A stretch of DNA of 6,777 bases. Source: Patescibacteria group bacterium (GTDB taxonomy: Bacteria > Patescibacteriota > Minisyncoccia > Sungbacterales > GWA2-42-14). The notes under the pieces are model-generated. The model was not told the origin of the DNA and searched no databases. It worked only from the letters and a program-made list of their open reading frames with translations. Within the stretch, counting starts at the first letter, position 1. Every line of letters begins with the position of its first letter. A program made the position numbers and the translations under genes. This document shows positions 1 through 4,644 of the stretch, one piece after another. The stretch spans positions 1-6,777 of the forward strand of contig JAGXAD010000041.1 of NCBI GenBank assembly GCA_018971745.1, in the 5' to 3' direction.

Positions 1-143
1 AAATAAAATTTTCCTATCTTGACGTTGAACGGGTGGAATGCCGAGACGGAGCCGTACTCTGGCAGAAACAACGGTAATTGCAGAAACAAAAACAACGCAG
101 GCAACCAGCGCCGCAGCCAAAACAAAAAACCGCAAACCCAAAA

Positions 144-149
144 AGGAGG
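144..149 (+). promoter_or_regulatory. Strong Shine-Dalgarno that fixes the dehydrogenase start
   Basis: AGGAGG lies 8 bases before the ATG at 158. The same frame is open back to an ATG at 38, but that ATG has only a poor purine stretch directly in front of it, and the 40 codons in between encode a low-complexity Thr/Ala/Lys leader with no family similarity. This site therefore argues for translation from 158. Confidence 0.8.
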
Positions 150-157
150 AAACAAAA

Positions 158-1702
158 ATGAACCAGCGTAATATGCTGTTTCTTGAAAACCTTGTTGGCG
201 GCGAATGGAGAAAAACCAAAAACTTTGTTGAGGTTATCGATCCGCTCACGGGTGGACCGTTATTGGTTCGTCCTGATACCGACATAAGCGAGCTTGAACC
301 GTTTCTCGCCGGCCTTCGGTCATGCCCCAAAAGCGGATTGCATAATCCTTTCAAAAATGTTGAGCGTTACCGCATGCTTGGCGAAGTTTCATTTCGGGCC
401 ACAACCGTGCTTGACAATCCGGACACAGCAAACCATTTTGCGCGCCTGATTCAATCGGTTATGCCAAAATCCAATGCGCAATGCGCGGGAGAAGTAACGG
501 TCGTCAAACAATTCCTGAAGAATTTCAGCGGGGATCAGGTGCGATTTCTTGCGCGCTCAACAAGCACGCCGGGCGATCATGCGGGGCAGGAGCCGCGCAA
601 TTATCCCTGGCCATTTGGTCCGGTCGTTATTATTGCTCCGTTCAACTTTCCGCTTGAAATTCCGGCGCTCCATATGATGGGGGCGCTCTATATGGGCAAC
701 CGGCCGCTGGTAAAACCGGACAAACGAACCGGCTTGGTCATAGAACAATTCATACGGCTTCTGCACGCATGCGGCTTGCCGAAAACGGATGTTGACCTAA
801 TTCACTGCGACGGACAAGCGATGTATGAACTGCTGAAGCTTGGTAAAGATGTTATCCGCCTCGTGCAATTTACCGGATCAAACGAAGTTGCGGGAAAAAT
901 CGCATCCCTTGTACAAGGGAAAGTGCGCCTGGAAGACGCGGGTTTTGATTGGAAAATTCTCGGACCCGATTATCATCCGGAAGACGAAGATTATGTCGCG
1001 TGGCAATGCGACCAAGACGCGTACGCTGCAAGCGGGCAAAAATGTTCCGCCCAGTCCATTGTGTTCAAACACAAAAATTGGGGCGATACTCTCTGGAAAA
1101 AAACGGAAGCGCGCGCCGCAACGCGAAAACTTGATGACCTGACCATTGGTCCGTTGATTACCTGGAGCACGGACAGATTGCTTTTGCACATTTGGAAACT
1201 TGCCGCAATTCCGGGAGCCACAATTCTTTTTGGCGGCAAGCCGCTTGCCGGACAACACAACATACCCGAATGTTACGGCGCGATTGAGCCAACCGCGGTA
1301 TTCGTGCCAATAGAACATATTGCTTCACCGAAATATTTTGATCTCGTAACTACTGAAGTCTTCGGCCCTGTACAGGTGGTAACCGAGTATACGGACGACC
1401 AGATTCAAATTCTTTTGGAACTGTGTGAGCGAATGCGAAACCATCTTACCGCCGCCGTGGTTTCGCGCGACCAAGAATTTATTGATCGCATCATCGGCGA
1501 AACCGTAAACGGCACGACCTATGTTGGCATCCGCGCGCGTACCACGGGCGCGCCGCAAAATCACTGGTTCGGACCCTCGGGCGACCCGCGCGCCGCAGGC
1601 ATTGGAACGCCGGAGGGGATTATCCTCACCTGGAGCGCCCCGCGTTGCATTATCCGTGACACCGGCCCGATTGATCATTCTGCCAATTTACCGCAAAGCT
1701 AA
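158..1702 (+). CDS. Family-12 aldehyde dehydrogenase, probable delta-1-pyrroline-5-carboxylate dehydrogenase
   Basis: A 514-residue NAD(P)-dependent aldehyde dehydrogenase expected to oxidise glutamate semialdehyde/pyrroline-5-carboxylate to glutamate in the cytoplasm, the second step of proline breakdown. Numbering from the ATG at 158, the oxyanion Asn163 lies in PFNFPLEIP, the cofactor-binding Lys186 in PLVKPD, and FTGS is at 238-241. The general base Glu259 lies in RLEDAGFDWK, the nucleophile Cys296 in SGQKCSAQS, and EVFGP is at 400-404. RLEDAGFDWK, YVAWQCDQDAYA, TTGAPQNHWFGP and the C-terminal tail I/VxxxWSxxRxxIxDxGP are, from memory, the distinctive signatures of plant ALDH12A1 rather than of bacterial PutA/RocA. 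Length fits the mature enzyme. The gene stands alone between a leader and a terminator, with no proline dehydrogenase nearby. The frame could also start at 38 (554 residues), but the AGGAGG before 158 favours the shorter form. Family assignment is firm; the exact substrate is inferred. Confidence 0.88.
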   Translation: MNQRNMLFLENLVGGEWRKTKNFVEVIDPLTGGPLLVRPDTDISELEPFLAGLRSCPKSGLHNPFKNVERYRMLGEVSFRATTVLDNPDTANHFARLIQSVMPKSNAQCAGEVTVVKQFLKNFSGDQVRFLARSTSTPGDHAGQEPRNYPWPFGPVVIIAPFNFPLEIPALHMMGALYMGNRPLVKPDKRTGLVIEQFIRLLHACGLPKTDVDLIHCDGQAMYELLKLGKDVIRLVQFTGSNEVAGKIASLVQGKVRLEDAGFDWKILGPDYHPEDEDYVAWQCDQDAYAASGQKCSAQSIVFKHKNWGDTLWKKTEARAATRKLDDLTIGPLITWSTDRLLLHIWKLAAIPGATILFGGKPLAGQHNIPECYGAIEPTAVFVPIEHIASPKYFDLVTTEVFGPVQVVTEYTDDQIQILLELCERMRNHLTAAVVSRDQEFIDRIIGETVNGTTYVGIRARTTGAPQNHWFGPSGDPRAAGIGTPEGIILTWSAPRCIIRDTGPIDHSANLPQS

Positions 1703-1714
1703 AATAAAAAAACG

Positions 1715-1739
1715 CCTCCGAAAAATTTTTGGAGGTTTT
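1715..1739 (+). terminator. Intrinsic terminator after the dehydrogenase gene
   Basis: CCTCC at 1715-1719 pairs with GGAGG at 1731-1735, and the stem extends inward through a G-T and two A-T pairs to a five-base AT loop. TTTT follows at once, then AATTT. It begins 12 bases after the stop codon, so the dehydrogenase appears to be the last gene of its transcript. Confidence 0.75.
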
Positions 1740-1756
1740 AATTTGCCAACCAATAC

Positions 1757-1784
1757 CTGACAAAAAAATCCGCTTGTATATAAT
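1757..1784 (+). promoter_or_regulatory. Sigma70-type promoter for the tatA-like gene
   Basis: CTGACA at 1757-1762 (5/6 match to the -35 consensus) is followed, after 16 bases, by a perfect TATAAT at 1779-1784. Transcription should start near 1791, giving a leader of about 35 bases that holds GGAG at 1813-1816 before the ATG at 1827. It sits directly behind the upstream terminator, which supports an independent unit. Confidence 0.7.
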
Positions 1785-1826
1785 GATTATGCTGGACCTT
1801 AACAAAAATCGTGGAGAAAAAATAAT

Positions 1827-1996
1827 ATGTTTGACATTGGCATGCCGGAGCTGATTGTGATTCTGATTATCGCTCTTGTAATTTTCGGGGGAAAACGGCT
1901 CCCGGAAATAGCAGGGGCATTGGCAAGGGGATCAGAGAATTTAAAAATTCGCTGCGCGATGAAATTGAAGAAAAAGACGGAAAGGAGAAAAAATGA
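1827..1996 (+). pseudogene. tatA: tatA/tatE-family translocase subunit gene with a one-base frameshift
   Basis: Twin-arginine translocase subunit A is a small membrane protein that oligomerises to let folded proteins cross the cytoplasmic membrane. The start (GGAG at 1813-1816, 10-base spacing) opens with MFDIGMPELIVILIIALVIF: the short N-terminus and single transmembrane helix of TatA. It continues FGGKRLPEIAGAL, the FG hinge and start of the amphipathic helix. After codon 32 (TTG, 1920-1922) the frame loses similarity and runs to a stop at 2004-2006 (59 residues). Reading one base back gives GKGIREFKNSLRDEIEEK and a charged KK-ending tail closing at TGA 1994-1996, exactly the expected TatA C-terminal half. 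A GGG reduced to GG at 1922-1923 explains it; the restored protein would have 56 residues. Causes could be a real mutation, a sequencing or assembly error, or less likely -1 recoding at AAGGGGA. No tatC is visible in the window. Confidence 0.82.
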
Positions 1997-2049
1997 AAAA
2001 CCATGAACGGCATAAAGTCCGTCCGGTCTTTAATAGAGTTAAAGATTAA
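1993..2049 (+). other. Tiny ORF coupled to the tatA stop (18 codons, doubtful)
   Basis: An ATG overlaps the restored tatA stop as ATGA and has AAAGGAG five bases upstream, an arrangement typical of translational coupling. The product would be only MKNHERHKVRPVFNRVKD, ending at TAA 2047-2049, and matches nothing I recognise. In many genomes tatC follows tatA, so it could be a remnant start of a lost gene, but the peptide is too short to identify. Confidence 0.2.
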
Positions 2050-2111
2050 TTAAAGATTTGAGGCGTTGAACATTCGCCAAAATGTCTAAACTGTCCTCAT
2101 TCTTTTTCAAA

Positions 2112-3320
2112 CTAACCTAAACGCAAATTCGCTTCAGCTCCGACCGCAGTCGGAGTTTTTTTCTTGCCTGAAACATACGCCGCCAACGCAATCATTAAAG
2201 CGTTGTCGCCGGTCAGTGATGCCTGCGGCATGAAACATGAAACATGAGGCAAGTTTTCCCGCACGGCGTCTTGCAATTTTTCGCGAAGCAAGCGGTTTGC
2301 CGCGACCCCGCCGCCAAGCAAAATCGTTTTTACTTTGCATGCTTTCGCGGCGCGAATAGTTTTTGCGACCAGCACTTCAACCACCGCGTCCTGAAATTCT
2401 TTTGCAACTGCGGCTCTGCCCGTTTTGCTTTTTGCGATGCTTGGATGATCGCGCAAAAAATAAAGCACTGCGGTTTTCAATCCTGAAAACGAAAAATTAT
2501 AATCTTTGCTATTGAGCATGGGGCGGGGAAATCTAATTTTAAATTTTGAATTGTAATTTTGACTTTTGAATTTTGCATTTTGAATTTTTGCCGCCAACGC
2601 GGCAATTGCCGGTCCTCCCGGATACCCAAGCCCGAGAAGCCGCGCCGCTTTGTCAAACGCTTCGCCCGCCGCATCATCCAATGTCTCGCCGATTATTTTA
2701 TATTTTCCGCATCCTTTCATCAAAATCAATTCCGTGTGCCCACCGCTTGCCAGCAACGTCAACGCCGGGAATTTAGAATTTAGAATCTTGAATTTAGAAT
2801 TTTTTTCTTCTTTTTGCAAAAAAGCGGAAAAGAGATGCCCCTCCATATGATTCATCGGAATCAGCGGCACATTCCACCAATGTGCGAGCGCTTTGACAAA
2901 ATTAATCCCGACCCAAAGCGCGGGAGCAAGCCCGGGGCCGTATGTTACGGCAATTGCGTCAATTTTCGGCTTTGACAAAGGCAAAACATATTTTTTGAAT
3001 CGTTTGAGAAGTTCCGGCTCCCGTTCCAAAATCTTTTCTACATTTTGAATTTTAGATTGTAATTTTGATTTTTGATTTTTGATTTTTGAATTTAGCAATC
3101 CGGCTTTTTGAAATGCCGAAAGAAGAAGAGGAACGAGGTTGCGTTGGTGTTCCCGTTTTGCCAAATTCGGCACGACACCTCCGAATTTTGCGTGCAAAGC
3201 AACCTGCGAGGAAACCATGTTTGATAAAACTTTAATCTGCGGCTTGTTTTTTCCGCCAAAAAAATCCGCAATCGCAATTGCGGTCTCGTCACAGCTTGTT
3301 TCTATGGCAAGTATGCGCAT
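2112..3320 (-). CDS. tsaD: tRNA N6-adenosine threonylcarbamoyltransferase TsaD with low-complexity inserts
   Basis: TsaD transfers threonylcarbamoyl from threonylcarbamoyl-AMP to A37 of ANN-decoding tRNAs, forming t6A with TsaB and TsaE in the cytoplasm. Visible signatures are MRILAIETSCDETAIAI at the N-terminus, the iron-binding HMEGH (His158, His162), GPGLAPALWVG near 128-138, SGGHTEL at 192-198, GETLDDAAGEAFDKAARLLG, NFSFSGLKTAV at 275-285, GGGVAANRLLR and the metal-ligand Asp372 in GDNALMIA. Length is 402, against about 340-350 usually. The excess sits mainly in three Lys/Asn/Ser/Gln-rich inserts near residues 76-118, 171-185 and 245-263, all encoded by AT repeats, with the catalytic core intact. 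The start ATG follows GGGG by one base, a poor ribosome site, and lies inside a 12-bp palindrome. The last codons contain a terminator for the opposite strand. Its TsaB/TsaE partners are not in the window. Confidence 0.95.
   Translation of the reverse strand: MRILAIETSCDETAIAIADFFGGKNKPQIKVLSNMVSSQVALHAKFGGVVPNLAKREHQRNLVPLLLSAFQKAGLLNSKIKNQKSKLQSKIQNVEKILEREPELLKRFKKYVLPLSKPKIDAIAVTYGPGLAPALWVGINFVKALAHWWNVPLIPMNHMEGHLFSAFLQKEEKNSKFKILNSKFPALTLLASGGHTELILMKGCGKYKIIGETLDDAAGEAFDKAARLLGLGYPGGPAIAALAAKIQNAKFKSQNYNSKFKIRFPRPMLNSKDYNFSFSGLKTAVLYFLRDHPSIAKSKTGRAAVAKEFQDAVVEVLVAKTIRAAKACKVKTILLGGGVAANRLLREKLQDAVRENLPHVSCFMPQASLTGDNALMIALAAYVSGKKKTPTAVGAEANLRLG
2138..2162 (+). terminator. Intrinsic terminator for the tatA transcript, embedded in tsaD coding DNA
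   Basis: CTCCGAC (2138-2144) and GTCGGAG (2149-2155) form a 7-bp stem with a CGCA loop, followed by seven Ts. Only the plus-strand RNA has the U-tract, so it serves the rightward tatA unit. The same bases encode residues around KKKTPTAVGAE near the TsaD C-terminus. Confidence 0.75.
2533..2588 (-). repeat. Heptamer-like AT repeat inside tsaD (insert 3)
   Basis: On the minus strand this stretch is a run of degenerate CAAAATT-type 7-base units. It translates as the insert around IQNAKFKSQNYNSKFKI (residues about 246-262), between the GGPAIAAL helix and the FPRPML motif, where ordinary TsaD proteins have a much shorter link. It stays in frame. Confidence 0.75.
2769..2806 (-). repeat. AT repeat inside tsaD (insert 2)
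   Basis: Repeats of AAATTCT/AAATTCA units on the minus strand encode NSKFKILNSKF (residues about 174-184), just before the conserved ASGGHTE segment. The insert adds roughly ten residues to a loop and keeps the frame. Confidence 0.7.
3041..3095 (-). repeat. Heptamer AT repeat inside tsaD (insert 1)
   Basis: At least three near-perfect tandem CAAAAAT units, flanked by degenerate copies, are read on the minus strand as LNSKIKNQKSKLQSKIQN (residues about 76-92). This is the largest extension, placed between the first helical region and the IDAIAVTYGPG strand. A 7-base unit cycles through all three frames, giving a 7-residue peptide period. Confidence 0.78.
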
Positions 3321-3340
3321 ACCCCGCAGTAGAACTTCGG

Positions 3341-3346
3341 ATTATA
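3341..3346 (-). promoter_or_regulatory. Candidate -10 box for tsaD
   Basis: Minus-strand TATAAT lies about 20 bases before the tsaD ATG, predicting a leader of some 14 bases. No good -35 box is seen at 16-18 bases. The box overlaps the inner end of inverted-repeat arm 1, so the repeat may supply part of the promoter and leader. Confidence 0.4.
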
Positions 3347-3414
3347 AAAAATTCAATTTTGCTTATAACCAAAGAGTTAATTAAATTATCTTTACCCCGC
3401 CTTACATTTCTGAG

Positions 3415-3435
3415 TTGCTCGCTGTGAGCGAGCAA
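3415..3435. repeat. 9-bp perfect hairpin next to inverted-repeat arm 2
   Basis: TTGCTCGCT and AGCGAGCAA are perfect complements around a GTG loop. The hairpin shares its last two bases with arm 2. No T-tract follows on the plus strand, so it is not a standard terminator in that direction; it is probably part of the same repeat element. Confidence 0.65.
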
Positions 3436-3482
3436 TCCGAAGTTTCACTGCGGGGCATATGCCACACCATAGCATATTTTCT

Positions 3483-3511
3483 TTGCAAACCGCAATGTTT
3501 TATGATATAAA
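3483..3511 (+). promoter_or_regulatory. Extended -10 promoter for tRNA-Glu and downstream genes
   Basis: TTGCAA at 3483-3488, a 17-base spacer, and TATAAA at 3506-3511 preceded by TGA (extended -10 TG at 3503-3504). Transcription would start about three bases before the mature tRNA 5' end at 3521. It is well placed for a tRNA-Glu / membrane protein / tRNA-Arg transcript. Confidence 0.7.
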
Positions 3512-3520
3512 AAATAGGTC

Positions 3521-3593
3521 GCCCCTATCGTCTAGAGGCCTAGGACACGGGCTTTTCAAGCCCGGTACATGGGTTCGAATCCCGTTAGGGGCA
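3521..3593 (+). tRNA. tRNA-Glu (anticodon UUC)
   Basis: The cloverleaf is complete. Acceptor GCCCCTA pairs with TAGGGGC (3586-3592), with discriminator A at 3593. The D-arm has the TCGTCTAGAGGCC pattern typical of bacterial tRNA-Glu. Anticodon stem CGGGC/GCCCG encloses TTTTCAA with TTC at 3555-3557, and the T-arm is ATGGG-TTCGAAT-CCCGT. CCA is not encoded. The D-arm sequence GTCTAGAGGCC is close to that of E. coli tRNA-Glu. No terminator separates it from the coding gene that follows. Confidence 0.97.
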
Positions 3594-3621
3594 AAATGTA
3601 AGGAACGAATAAAAAAATCGT

Positions 3622-4416
3622 ATGCAGCAAAAAGTCATTGACCTGAAAAAAATAAAAAAAGGGCACGCGGAACAGCAACAAACTGTTTCTTCCGTGACAA
3701 CATGGCCGCAGCAATTGCGAAACGCAAAAAGCAAAATTTCTTTTGCAAATCAAACATACGCAAAACCAATTCGCGTTGTGAAAACAAACGCTTCCGCAAC
3801 CGGCGCGTTGCGAAGTGCGCCGACATTTTTTCCAAATGCCAAGTTGGCGCAGACAAAAAATCTGCCGGAAGCCGCAAAAAAAGAAATAGCCGAACCAACG
3901 CAAAAAATCAAAACGCAAAATATGTCTAATACTCCTATGATTTCAGAAACTCCGTTCGCACCCTTGCTTTCGTGGTCTGCCCCAGAACATCAAAACGAAA
4001 TTCCAACGGCTGACGCGAAACTGTGGCTTGGCGCGGGATCGCTCGCTCTGCTCGGCTATGCCGTATACGCCCAAAACTATCTTTTTGCGATTATTATTCT
4101 GCTGTTTGGTTTTGTGTGGTATGCGTACGCTCACCGGCCAAGCCGGATGATTGATTTTGCAGTTTCCGTGCGCGGCGTTACCGTACAGACCCGGTTGTAC
4201 GAATTTCAGGATTTGCAATCGTTCTGGATTTTTTTTGACCCGCCGCGCATAAAAGAGTTAAGCTTGGAAAGCAAAAAAACGCTGATGCCTTTCTTAAAAA
4301 TTCCGCTGGGCGAAACCAGCCCGGTCAAACTCCGCGAACTGCTTGTCAAATTCATTCCGGAAAAAAAACAGGAAGAAACCTTGACCGAAATTCTTTCACG
4401 CCGCTTCGGATTATAA
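3622..4416 (+). CDS. Two-helix membrane protein with a C-terminal cytosolic domain, function unknown
   Basis: A 264-residue protein I cannot name with confidence. Residues 1-125 are a polar, Lys/Gln/Ala/Thr-rich, probably disordered segment. Two hydrophobic helices follow at about 134-150 (LWLGAGSLALLGYAVYA) and 153-170 (YLFAIIILLFGFVWYAYA), forming a hairpin. The last 90 residues look like a beta-rich domain (VSVRGVTVQTRLYEFQDLQS, FWIFFD, FLKIPLG) ending in a charged helix. From memory this order resembles small membrane proteins with a PH-like or DUF5673-like tail that are common in Parcubacteria. An in-frame TAA at 3610-3612 bounds the start; ATG 3622 is the first ATG, with AGGA 17 bases upstream. 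The internal ATG at 3922 would give only the membrane part plus tail. It sits 28 bases after tRNA-Glu and 6 before tRNA-Arg, so it is probably co-transcribed with both. Confidence 0.8.
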   Translation: MQQKVIDLKKIKKGHAEQQQTVSSVTTWPQQLRNAKSKISFANQTYAKPIRVVKTNASATGALRSAPTFFPNAKLAQTKNLPEAAKKEIAEPTQKIKTQNMSNTPMISETPFAPLLSWSAPEHQNEIPTADAKLWLGAGSLALLGYAVYAQNYLFAIIILLFGFVWYAYAHRPSRMIDFAVSVRGVTVQTRLYEFQDLQSFWIFFDPPRIKELSLESKKTLMPFLKIPLGETSPVKLRELLVKFIPEKKQEETLTEILSRRFGL

Positions 4417-4422
4417 AATTAT

Positions 4423-4494
4423 GTCCCCGTCGTTCAACGGACAGGACGGAAGCTTGCGGAGCTTCAAATAGGGGTTCGATTCCTCTCGGGGACG
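4423..4494 (+). tRNA. tRNA-Arg (anticodon GCG)
   Basis: Acceptor GTCCCCG pairs with CGGGGAC (4487-4493), discriminator G. The D-stem GTTC/GGAC encloses AACGGACA with A at the position-20 site used as an arginine identity element. Anticodon stem GAAGC/GCTTC encloses TTGCGGA, so GCG is at 4456-4458. The variable loop is AAAT and the T-arm AGGGG-TTCGATT-CCTCT. CCA is not encoded. Bacteria usually read CGC with an ACG (inosine) tRNA, so a GCG anticodon is uncommon. The gene starts six bases after the upstream stop codon, with no promoter of its own visible. Confidence 0.92.
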
Positions 4495-4502
4495 TTAATG
4501 TT

Positions 4503-4524
4503 TTTCCGGCTATGCCGGAAATTT
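4503..4524 (+). terminator. Hairpin after tRNA-Arg, weak terminator candidate
   Basis: TTTCCGGC (4503-4510) pairs with GCCGGAAA (4514-4521) around a TAT loop, followed by only three Ts. It lies eight bases after the tRNA and could end or trim the tRNA transcript, but the short T-run makes read-through into the structured region downstream plausible. Confidence 0.45.
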
Positions 4525-4526
4525 AA

Positions 4527-4644
4527 TGAACCTCGGGAGGGATCGAACGAGCAAAAACGGAGTAAATATCTTTGCTCCGTTTTCACCCAGGGTTTTGCTG
4601 TCGGAAGCAAAACCGATTCTTCTCGGGACGTTCGTTTTTTTTTT
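4527..4644 (+). ncRNA. Predicted three-way-junction RNA ending in T10, unassigned
   Basis: Three helices fold together. P1 pairs 4532-4545 with 4614-4627: 14 contiguous pairs including four G-U. After a two-base bulge, five more pairs join 4527-4531 to 4630-4634. P2 is a 13-bp hairpin (4554-4566/4571-4583) with a TATC tetraloop. P3 is a hairpin (4591-4599/4606-4614) with a GTCGGA loop, sharing one base with P1. Ten Ts follow at 4635-4644, as in an intrinsic terminator. The P1 3' strand is a near copy of the tRNA-Arg 3' end, and the 5' strand resembles an inverted tRNA T-arm. It lies 32 bases after tRNA-Arg with no promoter of its own seen. It may be a small RNA, an elaborate terminator, or a decayed tRNA-derived element. 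The pairing is read directly; function is unknown. Confidence 0.45.
4615..4634 (+). repeat. Second, partial copy of the tRNA-Arg 3' end
   Basis: GATTCTTCTCGGGACGTT repeats the tRNA-Arg 3' end and first flanking bases at 4478-4496 (GATTCCTCTCGGGGACGTT), with one substitution and one missing G. The copies are in the same orientation, 137 bases apart. Direct repeats of a tRNA 3' end are the usual footprint of tRNA-targeted integration, but they could also reflect local duplication. Confidence 0.6.

Larger units (their letters stand above)
3322..3455. repeat. 22-bp inverted repeat spanning the tsaD/tRNA-Glu intergenic region
   Basis: Arm 1 (3322-3343, beginning CCCCGCAGT and ending AACTTCGGATT) and arm 2 (3434-3455) are inverted copies matching at 20 of 22 positions, 90 bases apart. 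Each arm abuts a palindrome: GTATGCGCATAC at 3311-3322, which includes the tsaD start codon, and GGCATATGCC at 3454-3463. A shorter related string, TACCCCGC, recurs at 3393-3400. It may be a dispersed hairpin-forming element or a regulatory structure. Confidence 0.7.

Noticed and set aside
878..1318. 146-codon minus-strand ORF inside the dehydrogenase gene
   Set aside because: The plus-strand frame has strong family motifs throughout; the antisense product has no recognisable features and reflects codon bias of the real gene.
1827..2006. A stop-codon reassignment (TGA as Gly) explaining the tatA break
   Set aside because: No TGA interrupts the tatA frame before the similarity is lost; the break is a one-base shift. 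TGA works as a stop for the XRE gene, overlapping the next start.
2533..3095. CRISPR array or tandem mobile repeats in the AT-rich tracts
   Set aside because: The units are 7 bases long, degenerate and without spacers, and they lie in an intact tsaD reading frame.
3459..3641. 60-codon plus-strand ORF over the tRNA-Glu gene
   Set aside because: It is read through the tRNA cloverleaf and promoter; no independent support.
4511..4634. A second functional tRNA on either strand in the region after tRNA-Arg
   Set aside because: T-arm-like and acceptor-like strings are present, but no matching acceptor stem, D-arm and 7-base anticodon loop can be assembled; the arms are 13- and 9-bp hairpins instead.
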